Source of the DNA: Pontiella desulfatans
GTDB taxonomy: Bacteria > Verrucomicrobiota > Kiritimatiellia > Kiritimatiellales > Pontiellaceae
Direction: 5' to 3'
Length of the DNA: 64,000 nt
Assembly (NCBI RefSeq): GCF_900890425.1
Contig: NZ_CAAHFG010000004.1
Coordinates: forward strand, 154,798-218,797
Shown: positions 42,260 through 50,880 of the stretch, piece by piece
Layout of the letters: the number at the start of each line of letters is the position of its first letter
How positions within the stretch are numbered: position 1 is the stretch's first letter
Program-made: the position numbers and the translations under genes
The notes under the pieces: generated by a model
The model's input: the letters and a program-made list of their open reading frames with translations, nothing else
Databases searched by the model: none
Told to the model about the DNA's origin: nothing

Positions 42260-42985
42260 CTACTCCGTTCCGGCCTGCACAATCCGGTACAGGTCCTTCC
42301 GCCGGTCCTTCATGTTGCGCACGCTGCCGCGCGAATGCAGTTCCTTGAGCAGGTCGAAGTCCAGATCGGCGATGAGCACCATTTCGGTGTTGGGCGTGGC
42401 CTCGGTCTTCACGGTGTTGGTGGGGAACGAAAAATCGGACGGGGTGAAGATGGCCGACTGCGCATACTGGATATCCATGTTGTTGACGTTCGGCAGGTTG
42501 CCGACCGCGCCGGCGATGACGACATAGCATTCGTTTTCGATGGCGCGCGCCTGGGCGCAGTGGCGCACGCGCATGTAGCCGTTCTGCGTGTCGGTCAGGA
42601 ACGGCACGAACAGGATGTTCATCCCCTGGTCGGCCAGGATGCGGCAGACCTCCGGGAACTCGACGTCGTAGCAAACCAAAATGCCGATCCGGCCGCAATC
42701 GGTGTCGAACGCCTCGATGCGGTCGCCGCCGGACATGCCCCAGGCCTCGACCTCGGAAGGGGTCGGATGGATCTTGTGGAAGCTGTCGTAGGAACCATCG
42801 CGCCGGCAGAGGAACGAGACATTCAACAGGCGGCCGTCTTCGGCCACCTCGGGCATGCTACCGGTGATGACGTTGACGTTGTATGCCACCGCCAGCTCGA
42901 GGAACCGATCGCGCACCGGGTTGGTGAACTGGGCCAGCGCACGGATGGCCTTGGCCTCCGGCAGGTGGTTGTGCGGCGACATTAG
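42260..42985 (-). pseudogene. GNAT/nitrilase fusion gene, 3' part cut off by an IS
   Basis: This is the C-terminal ~240 residues of a carbon-nitrogen hydrolase. It holds the catalytic Lys (DSFHKIHPTP) and Cys (ILVCYDVEFPEV), and ends DRRKDLYRIVQ. The first usable Met (MSPHNHLPEA) lies exactly at the insertion point. Joining it to 44969-45784 and dropping one TTAG restores the frame as FFNAPLMSPHNH. The intact protein would be a ~512-aa GNAT acetyltransferase/amidohydrolase fusion. The 3' half alone could be translated but would lack the catalytic Glu. Confidence 0.88.
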
Positions 42986-43002
42986 CCCGTCTTTCGCTAT
43001 TC
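42986..43002 (+). repeat. Left terminal inverted repeat of the IS
   Basis: CCCGTCTTTCGCTATTC, exact inverse of 44952-44968, preceded by TTAG. Confidence 0.93.
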
Positions 43003-43135
43003 GACCCTGAAAACGACTAATTTCGGGGGTGCGACCTCCGTTTTGCCCTTTATTTACCGGGGTGCGTGTTCCAAAACGGGCTGTAGTGCAGACCTTGCCC
43101 GTTGACGACTTTGTTTTCTATGGAAAAATAAGGGC

Positions 43136-44917
43136 ATGTACTTGAGATGCCACAAGCGGTTGAAGGACGGTAAGGAACATCGCTACTGGAGTGTCGTGGA
43201 AAGTGTCCGCACGCGCCGGGGCGTACATCAGCGTCAGTTGCTCTATCTGGGTGAACTCAATGACAGCCAGCAGGCGCAGTGGTGTTCGGCCCTGGATGTG
43301 CTGGACGAGTCGCATGACTGCGTCAAGCAGATGAGCCTGTTCCCCGACGACCGGATGCCGCCGCCCGAGGTGTCCAACCCCGTCCAGATCCGGCTCAGCC
43401 AGATGACGCTGCGCCATCCCCGCCAGTGGGGCGGCTGCTGGCTGGCCATGGAACTCTGGAACCAGCTGGAACTCGATTCGTTCTGGGGACCGCGCCTGCC
43501 GGACAGTCGCAAAGGTACCGGATGGATCAACGTGCTTAAAACCCTTGTCGCCTACCGCCTGCTCGATCCGGGCAGCGAATGGCGGCTGCACCGCGACTGG
43601 TTCCGAAACAGCGCCATGGCCGACCTGCTCGGCGAGGACGATTCGGTGGCTGCCAAGGACACGCTCTACCGCTGCCTCGACAAGCTCTGCGAACATAAGG
43701 CCGGCCTGTTCTCCTTCCTGAAGCAACGGTGGGCGGATCTCTTCGGCGCCTCGTACGACGTGTTGCTCTACGACCTCACCAGCACCTACTTCGAATGCGA
43801 CCCGCCGGAGGATGCCGACGGGCTCAAGCGCTTCGGCTACAGCCGCGACAAACGATCTGACTGTGTACAGGTCGTCATCGCGCTGATCGTCACCCCCGAA
43901 GGCTTCCCGGTCGCTTACGAAGTCATGCCCGGCAACACGTCCGACAAAACCACGCTGCCGGACTTCCTCCGCAAAATCGAAAAGCAGTACGGCAGGATGA
44001 ACCGGCTGTGGATCATGGACCGCGGCATCCCCACCGAAGACGCCCTCGAACAGATGCGCGATGAAGGCGCGAGCTACCTCGTCGGCACCCCGCGCGGACG
44101 GCTCACCAAACTCGAGGACCAGCTCTTCGCCGAGCCGTGGAAAAAAGTGCAGGAACAAATCGAAGTCAAACTCGCCCGCGACGGCGAAGACCTCTACGTG
44201 CTCACCCGCAGCGGCGGACGGCGCGATAAGGAGCAATCCATGCGGCGGCGCAAACTTAAGAAGCTCTGGAAACGGCTGCACCAAATCAGCGGCATGAAGA
44301 ACCTCAAGCGCGACGCGCTGCTGCTCAAGCTCGGCGCCGCCAGGCAGGACGCCGGAAAAGCATGGGGACTAATCGATATCCAGCTCCCCGAACCCCGACA
44401 ACCCGTCACGCCCGACACCTTCACCTTCCGCCTCAACCGGCAGAAACTACGAAAGGCGCGGCGCGGCGAGGGAACCTACCTGCTACGCACCAACCTCACC
44501 GCCGGCAACCCCGAAGAGCTGTGGAAACAATACATCGTGCTCACCGAAGTCGAGCAGGCCTTCAAGGAACTCAAACACGACCTCAACATCCGGCCCGTCT
44601 ACCACCAGAAAGACGACCGCATCGAATCGCATATCTTCGTCAGCTTCCTCTCCTACTGTCTGCAGGTCACGCTCAAGCAGCGGGCCAAGGTAAAAGCGCC
44701 CGGCCTCACGCCCCGCGCCATCCTCGAAAAGTTCAAAGCCATGCAGATGATCGACGTGCACCTGCCCACCACCGACGGCCGCAACCTGGTCCTGCCGCGC
44801 TACACCCAGCCCGAAAAGGATCTCCAGCTTCTCCTGCACCAGCTCAACCTGACGCTACCGGATCAGCCGCCCCCTCGGCTCGAGGAACTAAAAAATAAAT
44901 GTAGTGCAGACCTATGA
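43136..44917 (+). CDS. IS1634-family DDE transposase
   Basis: 593 aa, full length for the family. The opening (YLRCHKRLKDGKEHRYWSVV, then RQLLYLGEL) is typical of IS1634. Catalytic residues are Asp213 (LLYDLTSTYFE), Asp295 (WIMDRGIPTEDAL) and Glu473 (LTEVEQAFKELKHDLNIRPV). The start lies 150 bp inside the element. A 14-bp direct repeat, TGTAGTGCAGACCT, occurs at 43082-43095 and again over the last codons at 44900-44913. No frameshift or stop was found, so the enzyme looks functional. Confidence 0.95.
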   Translation: MYLRCHKRLKDGKEHRYWSVVESVRTRRGVHQRQLLYLGELNDSQQAQWCSALDVLDESHDCVKQMSLFPDDRMPPPEVSNPVQIRLSQMTLRHPRQWGGCWLAMELWNQLELDSFWGPRLPDSRKGTGWINVLKTLVAYRLLDPGSEWRLHRDWFRNSAMADLLGEDDSVAAKDTLYRCLDKLCEHKAGLFSFLKQRWADLFGASYDVLLYDLTSTYFECDPPEDADGLKRFGYSRDKRSDCVQVVIALIVTPEGFPVAYEVMPGNTSDKTTLPDFLRKIEKQYGRMNRLWIMDRGIPTEDALEQMRDEGASYLVGTPRGRLTKLEDQLFAEPWKKVQEQIEVKLARDGEDLYVLTRSGGRRDKEQSMRRRKLKKLWKRLHQISGMKNLKRDALLLKLGAARQDAGKAWGLIDIQLPEPRQPVTPDTFTFRLNRQKLRKARRGEGTYLLRTNLTAGNPEELWKQYIVLTEVEQAFKELKHDLNIRPVYHQKDDRIESHIFVSFLSYCLQVTLKQRAKVKAPGLTPRAILEKFKAMQMIDVHLPTTDGRNLVLPRYTQPEKDLQLLLHQLNLTLPDQPPPRLEELKNKCSADL

Positions 44918-44951
44918 ACAGAAATGGAATAAACAAGGCACTTTTACCCGT

Positions 44952-44968
44952 GAATAGCGAAAGACGGG
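44952..44968 (-). repeat. Right terminal inverted repeat of the IS
   Basis: GAATAGCGAAAGACGGG, exact inverse of 42986-43002, followed by TTAG. Confidence 0.93.
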
Positions 44969-45784
44969 TTAGCGGCGCGTTGAAGAATTCCGGGAAGAGC
45001 ACGAAGTCGGCCTTGTAGTCGGAGACGGCATCGATGAAATATTCCGCCTGCTCCATCAGTTTTTCCACACTGGCGAACGGGCGCATCTGCCACTGCACCA
45101 GCCCGACCCGGACATCGGTGCGCTCGACATTGAGCACGGAGGGGTTGGGCTGGTAGTAGATGTTGTTCCACTCGAGCAGGGTGGCGAACTCGCGGCTTTC
45201 GACGTCCCCTTCGAGATAGTTCTTGAGCACCTTCTTCACATGGAAGCCGTTGGAGAGCTGGAAGCTCAGGGTGGAATCGTGGATCTCCTTGCCCTGCACC
45301 TTCTCGATGTATTCGCGCGGGGTCATTTCGTGCGCGAAGTTCTTGTAGTTCGGGATCCGCCCGCCCGCCATGATGGCGCGCAGGTTGAGGTTTTCGCACA
45401 GCTCCTTGCGCCCTTCGTAGAGCCGGCGGCCGAGGCGCATGCCGCGGTATTCGGGATGCACGAACACATCGATCCCGTAGAGCACATCCCCCTCGGAATC
45501 GTGCGTGTTGAAGGTGTGGTCCCCATGGATCTGGACATACGTATGGTTGTCGCCGAACCGGTCGTACTGGACAATGAGCGAAAGCGCGCTGGCCACCACC
45601 TTGCCGTTGAGCGTGATGCACAACTGGCCTTCGGGGAAAATCTTCAGCAGGCGGCGGATCTCCACCTCTTTCCACGAGCCCAGGCCGGTCTGCTCATAGG
45701 CCTTGTCCATGGAGCTGCGCAGATGGATATAGTCTTCGATTTCAAGGTGGCGGAGTTCGATGATGTCCTGGCTGTTTTATCCAT
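44969..45784 (-). pseudogene. GNAT/nitrilase fusion gene, 5' part, with early frameshift
   Basis: From the Met at 45710 the frame gives a GNAT acetyltransferase (VHPEYRGMRLGRRLYEGRKE is the acetyl-CoA loop). It then gives the nitrilase N-terminus (VRVGLVQWQMRPF, catalytic Glu in VLFPEFFNAPL) and runs into the IS. The coding frame is also open upstream of 45710 as DIIELRHLEIEDYIHLRSSM, but no ATG is in frame. An ATG at 45784 reads ATGGATAAAAC and would be in frame if the A-run were one base longer (MDKNSQDIIEL). The gene thus seems broken twice, unless the A-run is a sequencing error. Confidence 0.85.
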
Positions 45785-45797
45785 GAAGAATTCCCGT

Positions 45798-46163
45798 TTA
45801 TTGGTTGCGCGCTGGAATAGCGGTTGTTCCCGGCAATGTAAACAAGGAAAGTTGATTCACCAGGGAGGGATGCCAACGATTCCCCGCCGCCAGGTCGACC
45901 AAACCATAGAAGCTGAAAATAAACTTCGCCTTGCTTTCGGCGACCAGCAGGCGAAGCACATATTCAAGCGTGAAGATGGCGACCGTCGCCATTTCAATAC
46001 CGTTCAGAATTCCCTGCATGCTTTCCGAAAGGTTGGGCAGGGTGTCGATCGAAAAGGTAACCAGCGAAACAAGGATCAAGCCCTGGACGGCAAACGCGAA
46101 GGCTTTCCCGGCAGCATGCTCGTTGCTGTTGACGATTTGATTAATGGCATCTTTGCTGATCAT
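45798..46163 (-). pseudogene. Truncated voltage-gated-type ion channel
   Basis: 121 aa. The N-terminus matches bacterial ion-transport proteins through S1 (FAFAVQGLILVSLVTFSIDT), S2 (ATVAIFTLEYVLRLLVAESK) and the start of S3 (FIFSFYGLVDLAA). The sequence then becomes unrelated (GNRWHPSLVNQLSLFTLPG) and stops. S4, the pore loop and S6 are missing, so no channel can form. No downstream pore fragment was found before the GNAT gene, which starts 14 bp away. The gene was probably cut by a deletion at this junction. Confidence 0.7.
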
Positions 46164-46361
46164 AGACCAATCTCCACGGTCGATAACGCCTGATTGTTGG
46201 CGAAGTTATATGAAGAGGCCCCGTCGAACATCGAGTAAACAAAGATGCCCCCTGCCCTGGCGAGTTGACTCAACTTGAATGATGCCAAAGCGGTGGAGGA
46301 GCATTGGATACGAATCGGTTCTATGGCAGGATGCCTTCCTGCATCTGGATAAGGAGACGCG

Positions 46362-47519
46362 ATGAAAGTAATGATTCTCTATGCGAATGCCGGAAACGGG
46401 CACCGGCGTGCCGCGGAGGCGCTGGCCTCGGTTTGCGAACAAGACGACCGGTTTTCGGAAGTAAGGTTGGTCGATGCGCTCGAATACACCAACAAGGTGT
46501 TCGAGGAGCTCTATGCCAAGCTCTACATCGAAGCCGTGAAAAAAATACCGACCATCTGGTCCTATGCCTTCGATGAAACAGACCAGCCCTGGGAAAAGGA
46601 AAAGGGCCGCATGCTGCTGCACCGCCTGAACGGGCTGCCGCTGGCCCGGCAAATCAAAAAATTCCAGCCCGACCTCTGCCTATGCACGCACTTCATGCCG
46701 GCGGACATCATCTCAACCATGCTACGCAAGGACGACATCAACACGGATCTCGCCGTGGTGGTCACCGACTATTATGTGCATGCCACCTGGCTCGAGCCTT
46801 ACATCAACAGGATCTATGTTGCGAAAGAGGAAAGCCGCGAACAACTGATCCGGCTGAATTTTCCGCCCAAACGCGTCAGGACGCTCGGCATTCCGATCGA
46901 TCCGCTGTTTGAAGCGCCCGGCAACCGCGACGAGCTTTGCCGGAAACATGGCATTGATCCCGCCCTGCCGGTGGTCCTGCTTTCTGCCGGCGCCTTCGGG
47001 GTAATGACCGGAAGCGACATGGCAAACATGGTCAGTGGAATTACCTCCCGATGCCACCTCGTGATGGTTTGTGGAAACAACGCCAAGTTGAAGAAACAGA
47101 TCGATGCCTACATCGCAGCCCATCCGGTCGAAAACATGCTCTTCCATACGCTGGGCTTCACCAAGGAGATGCACGAGTGGATGGCCATGGCCACGCTGTT
47201 CATCGGCAAACCCGGCGGACTGAGCACCTCCGAGTGTCTCGCCCTCGGCCTGCCGATGGTCATCTGGAACCCCATCCCGGGGCAGGAGGTCTTCAACACC
47301 ATCTATCTGCTGGAAAACGGCGCGGCCATTGCGCCCGACAGCGTATCGACCCTCTCTTTCCGCATCGATGAACTGCTCAAGAATCCGGGAAAGCTCCAGC
47401 GGATGCAGGCCGCCGCCAAGGCGCTGGGCCGCCCGCACGCCGCGCGCGACATCGTCAACGACGCCGTCGAGCACCTCGATGAAGGGGTCGTGCGCATCTC
47501 CAGGTCCAAACAGGATTAA
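46362..47519 (+). CDS. GT28-family diacylglycerol glycosyltransferase (MGDG synthase/UgtP-like)
   Basis: 385 aa. The N-terminal lipid-acceptor motif YANAGNGHRRAAEAL, the middle VVTDYYVHATWLEP and the sugar-nucleotide site FIGKPGGLSTSECLALGLPM are typical of processive diacylglycerol glucosyl- or galactosyltransferases. AAGGAG precedes the ATG. The enzyme acts at the inner face of the membrane to make glycolipids. The next gene encodes a GH1 glycosidase with almost no gap, suggesting linked glycolipid synthesis and turnover. The sugar donor cannot be read. Confidence 0.88.
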   Translation: MKVMILYANAGNGHRRAAEALASVCEQDDRFSEVRLVDALEYTNKVFEELYAKLYIEAVKKIPTIWSYAFDETDQPWEKEKGRMLLHRLNGLPLARQIKKFQPDLCLCTHFMPADIISTMLRKDDINTDLAVVVTDYYVHATWLEPYINRIYVAKEESREQLIRLNFPPKRVRTLGIPIDPLFEAPGNRDELCRKHGIDPALPVVLLSAGAFGVMTGSDMANMVSGITSRCHLVMVCGNNAKLKKQIDAYIAAHPVENMLFHTLGFTKEMHEWMAMATLFIGKPGGLSTSECLALGLPMVIWNPIPGQEVFNTIYLLENGAAIAPDSVSTLSFRIDELLKNPGKLQRMQAAAKALGRPHAARDIVNDAVEHLDEGVVRISRSKQD

Positions 47520-47532
47520 CGTGCCGACGACC

Positions 47533-48816
47533 ATGGATACCTTTCTGAAATTTCCCGAAAACTTCCTGTGGGGGAGCGCGGTGTCCGGGCACCAGATCGA
47601 GGGTGCCAACAAGCACTCCGACTGGTGGCACTGGGAGCTGGCCACCCCCGAACAGCCCGAATCCGGGAAGGCGGTCGACTACTGGAACCGCTTTGAGCAA
47701 GACCATGAGCTGCTCGCGGCCATGGGGCATCAGGCCTTCCGAATTGGGATTGAGTGGGCGCGCGTCGAGCCTCGCAAAGGAGAATTCGACCGCACCGCCA
47801 TCGAGAACTACCGCCGGATGCTCGCCTCGCTTCGGCGGCATGGCATCCAGGTTTGCCTCACCCTGCACCATTGGGTGCTGCCGCGCTGGGTGGCGGAGCA
47901 GGGCGACTGGACCAACCCCGATACCGTTGAACAGTTCCTGCGCTATGTCGAATTCATCGTCGATGAACTCGGCGATTTCCCCGACCTTTGGATCACGCTC
48001 AACGAGCCGATGGTGGCGTTGCTCGCCGGGAATATTTCGGGCGACTTCCCGCCGCAGCGCCGCTCCATTCCCGCGTTCCGGACATGCAGCCGCAACATGC
48101 TGCGCGCCCATGCGGGTGCCTATGCCCTGATTCACAAGCGGCGTCCGGACGCCCGCGTCGGCATCGCCATGGCCTATCCATATTTGGAGGCGTGGGGAAC
48201 TCCGGGACTGCGCGGTTGGTATGAGCGCCGGACGGAACACTTCACCCGCACGCTGCTTTTCCGGGCATGGGATCGCTCCGTCCATACCGGCCGGCTGCAT
48301 CCATTTTTCGGGAAGGGGAAAATCGACGGATTGGAAGACTCGATCGACTTTTGCGGCATCAACTATTATTTCCGCATGTCGCTTCGTTTTTCACTGCGCA
48401 AATGGAACAAAGGTTTCCTCGACATCGATTCCATCCCGCGTGGAGTGGAAACCACCGACATGGGCTGGCAGATCTGGCCGGAGGGCTTGGCGCACATTCT
48501 TTCTGAAGTGTGGGCGCGCTATGGGAAGCCGATCTACATCACCGAAAACGGCATCGCCGATGCCGACGACCAAAAGCGTCCAGGCTACATGACCGGACAT
48601 CTCAAACAGATCCACACCGCCCTGCAGGAGGGCCTTCCCGTTGAAGGCTATTTCCACTGGTCGTTCATCGACAACTTTGAATGGAAGGAAGGCTTTTCCA
48701 TGAAGTTCGGACTGGTGGAAGTCGACCCCGCCGACCCGGAACTCAAACGCACGCCGCGACCCAGCGCACAGCTCTACAGCCGGATCATCCGTGACCGCGG
48801 GTTCACATCTTCCTAG
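47533..48816 (+). CDS. Glycoside hydrolase family 1 (beta-glucosidase/beta-galactosidase type)
   Basis: 427 aa from the ATG at 47533; a GTG at 47521 would add four residues. GH1 signatures: FPENFLWGSAVSGHQIEGA at the N-terminus, acid/base Glu158 in TLNEPMV, and nucleophile Glu338 in IYITENGIADADD. WSFIDNFEWKEGF closes the sugar site. No signal peptide is visible, so it is cytoplasmic. It follows a glycolipid glycosyltransferase by 13 bp. Specificity (glucoside, galactoside or glycolipid head group) is open. Several GH1 relatives act as transglycosylases on galactolipids. Confidence 0.93.
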   Translation: MDTFLKFPENFLWGSAVSGHQIEGANKHSDWWHWELATPEQPESGKAVDYWNRFEQDHELLAAMGHQAFRIGIEWARVEPRKGEFDRTAIENYRRMLASLRRHGIQVCLTLHHWVLPRWVAEQGDWTNPDTVEQFLRYVEFIVDELGDFPDLWITLNEPMVALLAGNISGDFPPQRRSIPAFRTCSRNMLRAHAGAYALIHKRRPDARVGIAMAYPYLEAWGTPGLRGWYERRTEHFTRTLLFRAWDRSVHTGRLHPFFGKGKIDGLEDSIDFCGINYYFRMSLRFSLRKWNKGFLDIDSIPRGVETTDMGWQIWPEGLAHILSEVWARYGKPIYITENGIADADDQKRPGYMTGHLKQIHTALQEGLPVEGYFHWSFIDNFEWKEGFSMKFGLVEVDPADPELKRTPRPSAQLYSRIIRDRGFTSS

Positions 48817-49015
48817 GCGTTTTCTTTGACAGAGCGAAGGACAGCAGCAGCCCCGCCACCGCCCCCACCATGAAGGTAATCGTGAGTAACGCGGCACGCG
48901 GCATGGTGAAGGAGACAAACAGGAAGCGCGTCTCCACCGCCTGTGTGTTTTGGAACACCACGATCAACACGAGTAGGATCAGCGCCAAAGCGGCGTAGAG
49001 TTTTAGTTTGATCAT
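48803..49015 (-). CDS. LapA-domain small membrane protein
   Basis: 70 aa from the ATG at 49015, preceded by AGGAGGACG. Two membrane helices (LYAALALILLVLIVVFQNTQ and TITFMVGAVAGLLLSFAL) flank a short strand (VETRFLFVSFTMPRA), the classic LapA/DUF1049 layout, with a basic tail (SKKTPRKM). In E. coli LapA works with LapB in lipopolysaccharide assembly; no partner gene is adjacent. Its 3' end overlaps the convergent GH1 gene by 14 bp. Confidence 0.85.
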   Translation of the reverse strand: MIKLKLYAALALILLVLIVVFQNTQAVETRFLFVSFTMPRAALLTITFMVGAVAGLLLSFALSKKTPRKM

Positions 49016-49110
49016 GAAGCGTCCTCCTGTGTTGTATTGGCCAAGCATTTTATTCCTCAAGGATGGGTTGTCGACCTTCATCTGGCAACCGCCTATGCCC
49101 CGCCGCTGGA

Positions 49111-50241
49111 TCAGAACCATTTCATGCGCCGGAAACCGTAGAGCATGCCGAGGGAGAGCGTCACCATGACGACCCAAAAAACGGGATAGCTGTATTTCCA
49201 GCCCAGCTCGGGCATGTGCTCGAAGTTCATGCCGTAGATGCCCGCCACGAAGGTGAGCGGAATGAAGATGGTGGCGATGATGGTGAGCACCTGCATGACC
49301 TGGTTGGTCTTGTGGCCCATGCTGGACAGGTAGAGGTCCTGCACGCCGCTGAGCATGTCGCGGAAGGTTTCGACGGTGTCGATCACCTGGATGGTGTGGT
49401 CGTAGAGGTCGCGCAGGTAGGCGGAGATTTTGGCCGAAAGCAGGTTGCTTTCGCCCCGCTCCAGCCCGCCGATGGCCTCGCGCAGCGGCCAGATGGCCTT
49501 GCGGATGTAGAGCAGCTCGCGCTTCTGGGCATAGAGTTCGTTCAGCAACAGGCTGTTCGGGTTTTCCATGAGAGCCTGCTCGATCCCCTCGATCTGTTCG
49601 CCGGTCTTTTCGAGGATGACGAAATAGTTGTCCACAATGGCGTCCATCAGCGCGTAGAGCAGATAGTCCGGCCCCATCTTGCGGATGCGGCCATGGCTTT
49701 GGCGCAGGCGGTCGCGGATTTCGTCGAACACGTCGCCCGCCCGTTCCTGGAAGGTGATCAGGCAATGCTTGGTGAGGATGAAACTGATCTGCTCGGAGTG
49801 GATCTCGCGGGCTCCGGGTTCAACGAACAGCATGCGCACCACCAGGAAGAGATAATCGCCGAGATCCTCCAGCTTGGGGCGTTGGGTGGTGTGCAGGATG
49901 TCTTCGAGTACCAACGGATGAATCCCGAACCCTTTCCCGATCCGGGCCACCGCCTCCGTGTCGTTCAGTCCGGTTACATTGATCCAGGAGACGGTGGCGG
50001 TATCCTTGAGCGCAAGACAGGCCTCCGTTGCGGCATCCGACTGTTCGGCGAGGGTGGCGGCATCAAAGTCCATCACGGAAATGCGCAACGGCTCCGCCTT
50101 CTGCTTCCCGGTGTAGACCATGGTTCCTGGCGGGGTGCCCTGCTTATCCGAAATCGTAATGAACAAGCGCTTCAATTGTTTTCCAGAGGCGGTCAAAAGA
50201 TGGTTCATCTGCTGGTCCGCAACCTTGAATAGTTTGTTCAT
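49111..50241 (-). CDS. corA: CorA-family magnesium/cobalt transporter
   Basis: 376 aa from the ATG at 50241, preceded by GGCAGGAGCC. A large cytoplasmic funnel domain is followed by two C-terminal helices (MQVLTIIATIFIPLTFVAGI and YPVFWVVMVTLSLGMLYGF) with the selectivity motif YGMNFEHMPEL between them and the basic end RRMKWF. Pentameric Mg2+/Co2+ channel in the inner membrane. No M-box riboswitch was recognised upstream. Confidence 0.95.
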   Translation of the reverse strand: MNKLFKVADQQMNHLLTASGKQLKRLFITISDKQGTPPGTMVYTGKQKAEPLRISVMDFDAATLAEQSDAATEACLALKDTATVSWINVTGLNDTEAVARIGKGFGIHPLVLEDILHTTQRPKLEDLGDYLFLVVRMLFVEPGAREIHSEQISFILTKHCLITFQERAGDVFDEIRDRLRQSHGRIRKMGPDYLLYALMDAIVDNYFVILEKTGEQIEGIEQALMENPNSLLLNELYAQKRELLYIRKAIWPLREAIGGLERGESNLLSAKISAYLRDLYDHTIQVIDTVETFRDMLSGVQDLYLSSMGHKTNQVMQVLTIIATIFIPLTFVAGIYGMNFEHMPELGWKYSYPVFWVVMVTLSLGMLYGFRRMKWF

Positions 50242-50307
50242 GGCTCCTGCCTTTCCGGAATTTTGTTCCAACCTAACACCTCTTGCCAACCCGGTTGCAA
50301 GTGCCAT

Positions 50308-50861
50308 TCAGCGATTATTCCGCGCGCGCAGCGCCAGAATGGCCAGGGTGGCCATCGTCAGCGGAACGGCGAAATACAGCATCGTTGCGCTGAACAGGGG
50401 CAAGGCCTTGTGGTGGGATGCCGCCAAAAGGAGGTATAGGGTGTACGCCACATAGTACCCGAACAAGAGGCCCCCTCGCGCCGGCTGATGATGCCGCCGG
50501 TAAAGAAGACCGGCAGACACGCGAAGGAAACAACGATCATGATCGGCAGGTCGAGCCGGATAACCGCGGTCGAAACCTCAATCCCCGCCGGCGCAGCAAT
50601 GCTGGAGAGCCCGAGCACCCCCATCAGGTTGAAGAGGTTGCTGCCCACCACGTTTCCCAGGGCAATGCCGGCCTGGGAGGAGAGCGCCGCCTTGATACCC
50701 ACCGCCAGCTCGGGTGCGCTCGTGCCGAACGCCACGACCGTAAGCCCAATGACCAGGGGCGATATGCCAAAAACCGCGGCAAGGCGGGATGCCCCCCGAA
50801 CCAGGGCTTCGGCACCGAGAACCAGCAGAACGAGACCGGCGATGAAGAGAACAATGGCCAT
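50308..50861 (-). pseudogene. Half-size, frameshifted calcium/sodium exchanger
   Basis: From the ATG at 50861 the frame gives MAIVLFIAGLVLLVLGAEAL, then the exchanger alpha repeat (IGLTVVAFGTSAPELAV, then GNVVGSNLFNLMGVLG) and FFTGGIISRREG. At a run of five G the frame is lost. With one more G it continues as GGLLFGYYVAYTLYLLLAAS to a normal family C-terminus (LPLFSATMLYFAVPLTMATL) ending at 50308. Even so the total is about 184 aa against 310-350 for the family, with only one of two alpha repeats. It is thus both frameshifted and missing one half, possibly by recombination between the repeats. Confidence 0.75.
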
Positions 50862-50880
50862 GGGCGTTGCCAGCCGGGGG

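Larger units (their letters stand above)
42986..44968 (+). mobile_element. IS1634-type insertion sequence, 1983 bp, complete
   Basis: Both ends carry the 17-bp inverted repeat CCCGTCTTTCGCTATTC. The flanks show the 4-bp target duplication TTAG at 42982-42985 and 44969-44972. The single gene encodes a full-length DDE transposase. The element interrupts a GNAT/nitrilase gene in the opposite orientation. Precise removal restores the host reading frame, so the insertion is recent. Confidence 0.93.

Noticed and set aside
48803..49765. 320-aa minus-strand frame
   Set aside because: Its first three quarters are an out-of-frame reading of corA; only the last 70 codons (LapA) are real.
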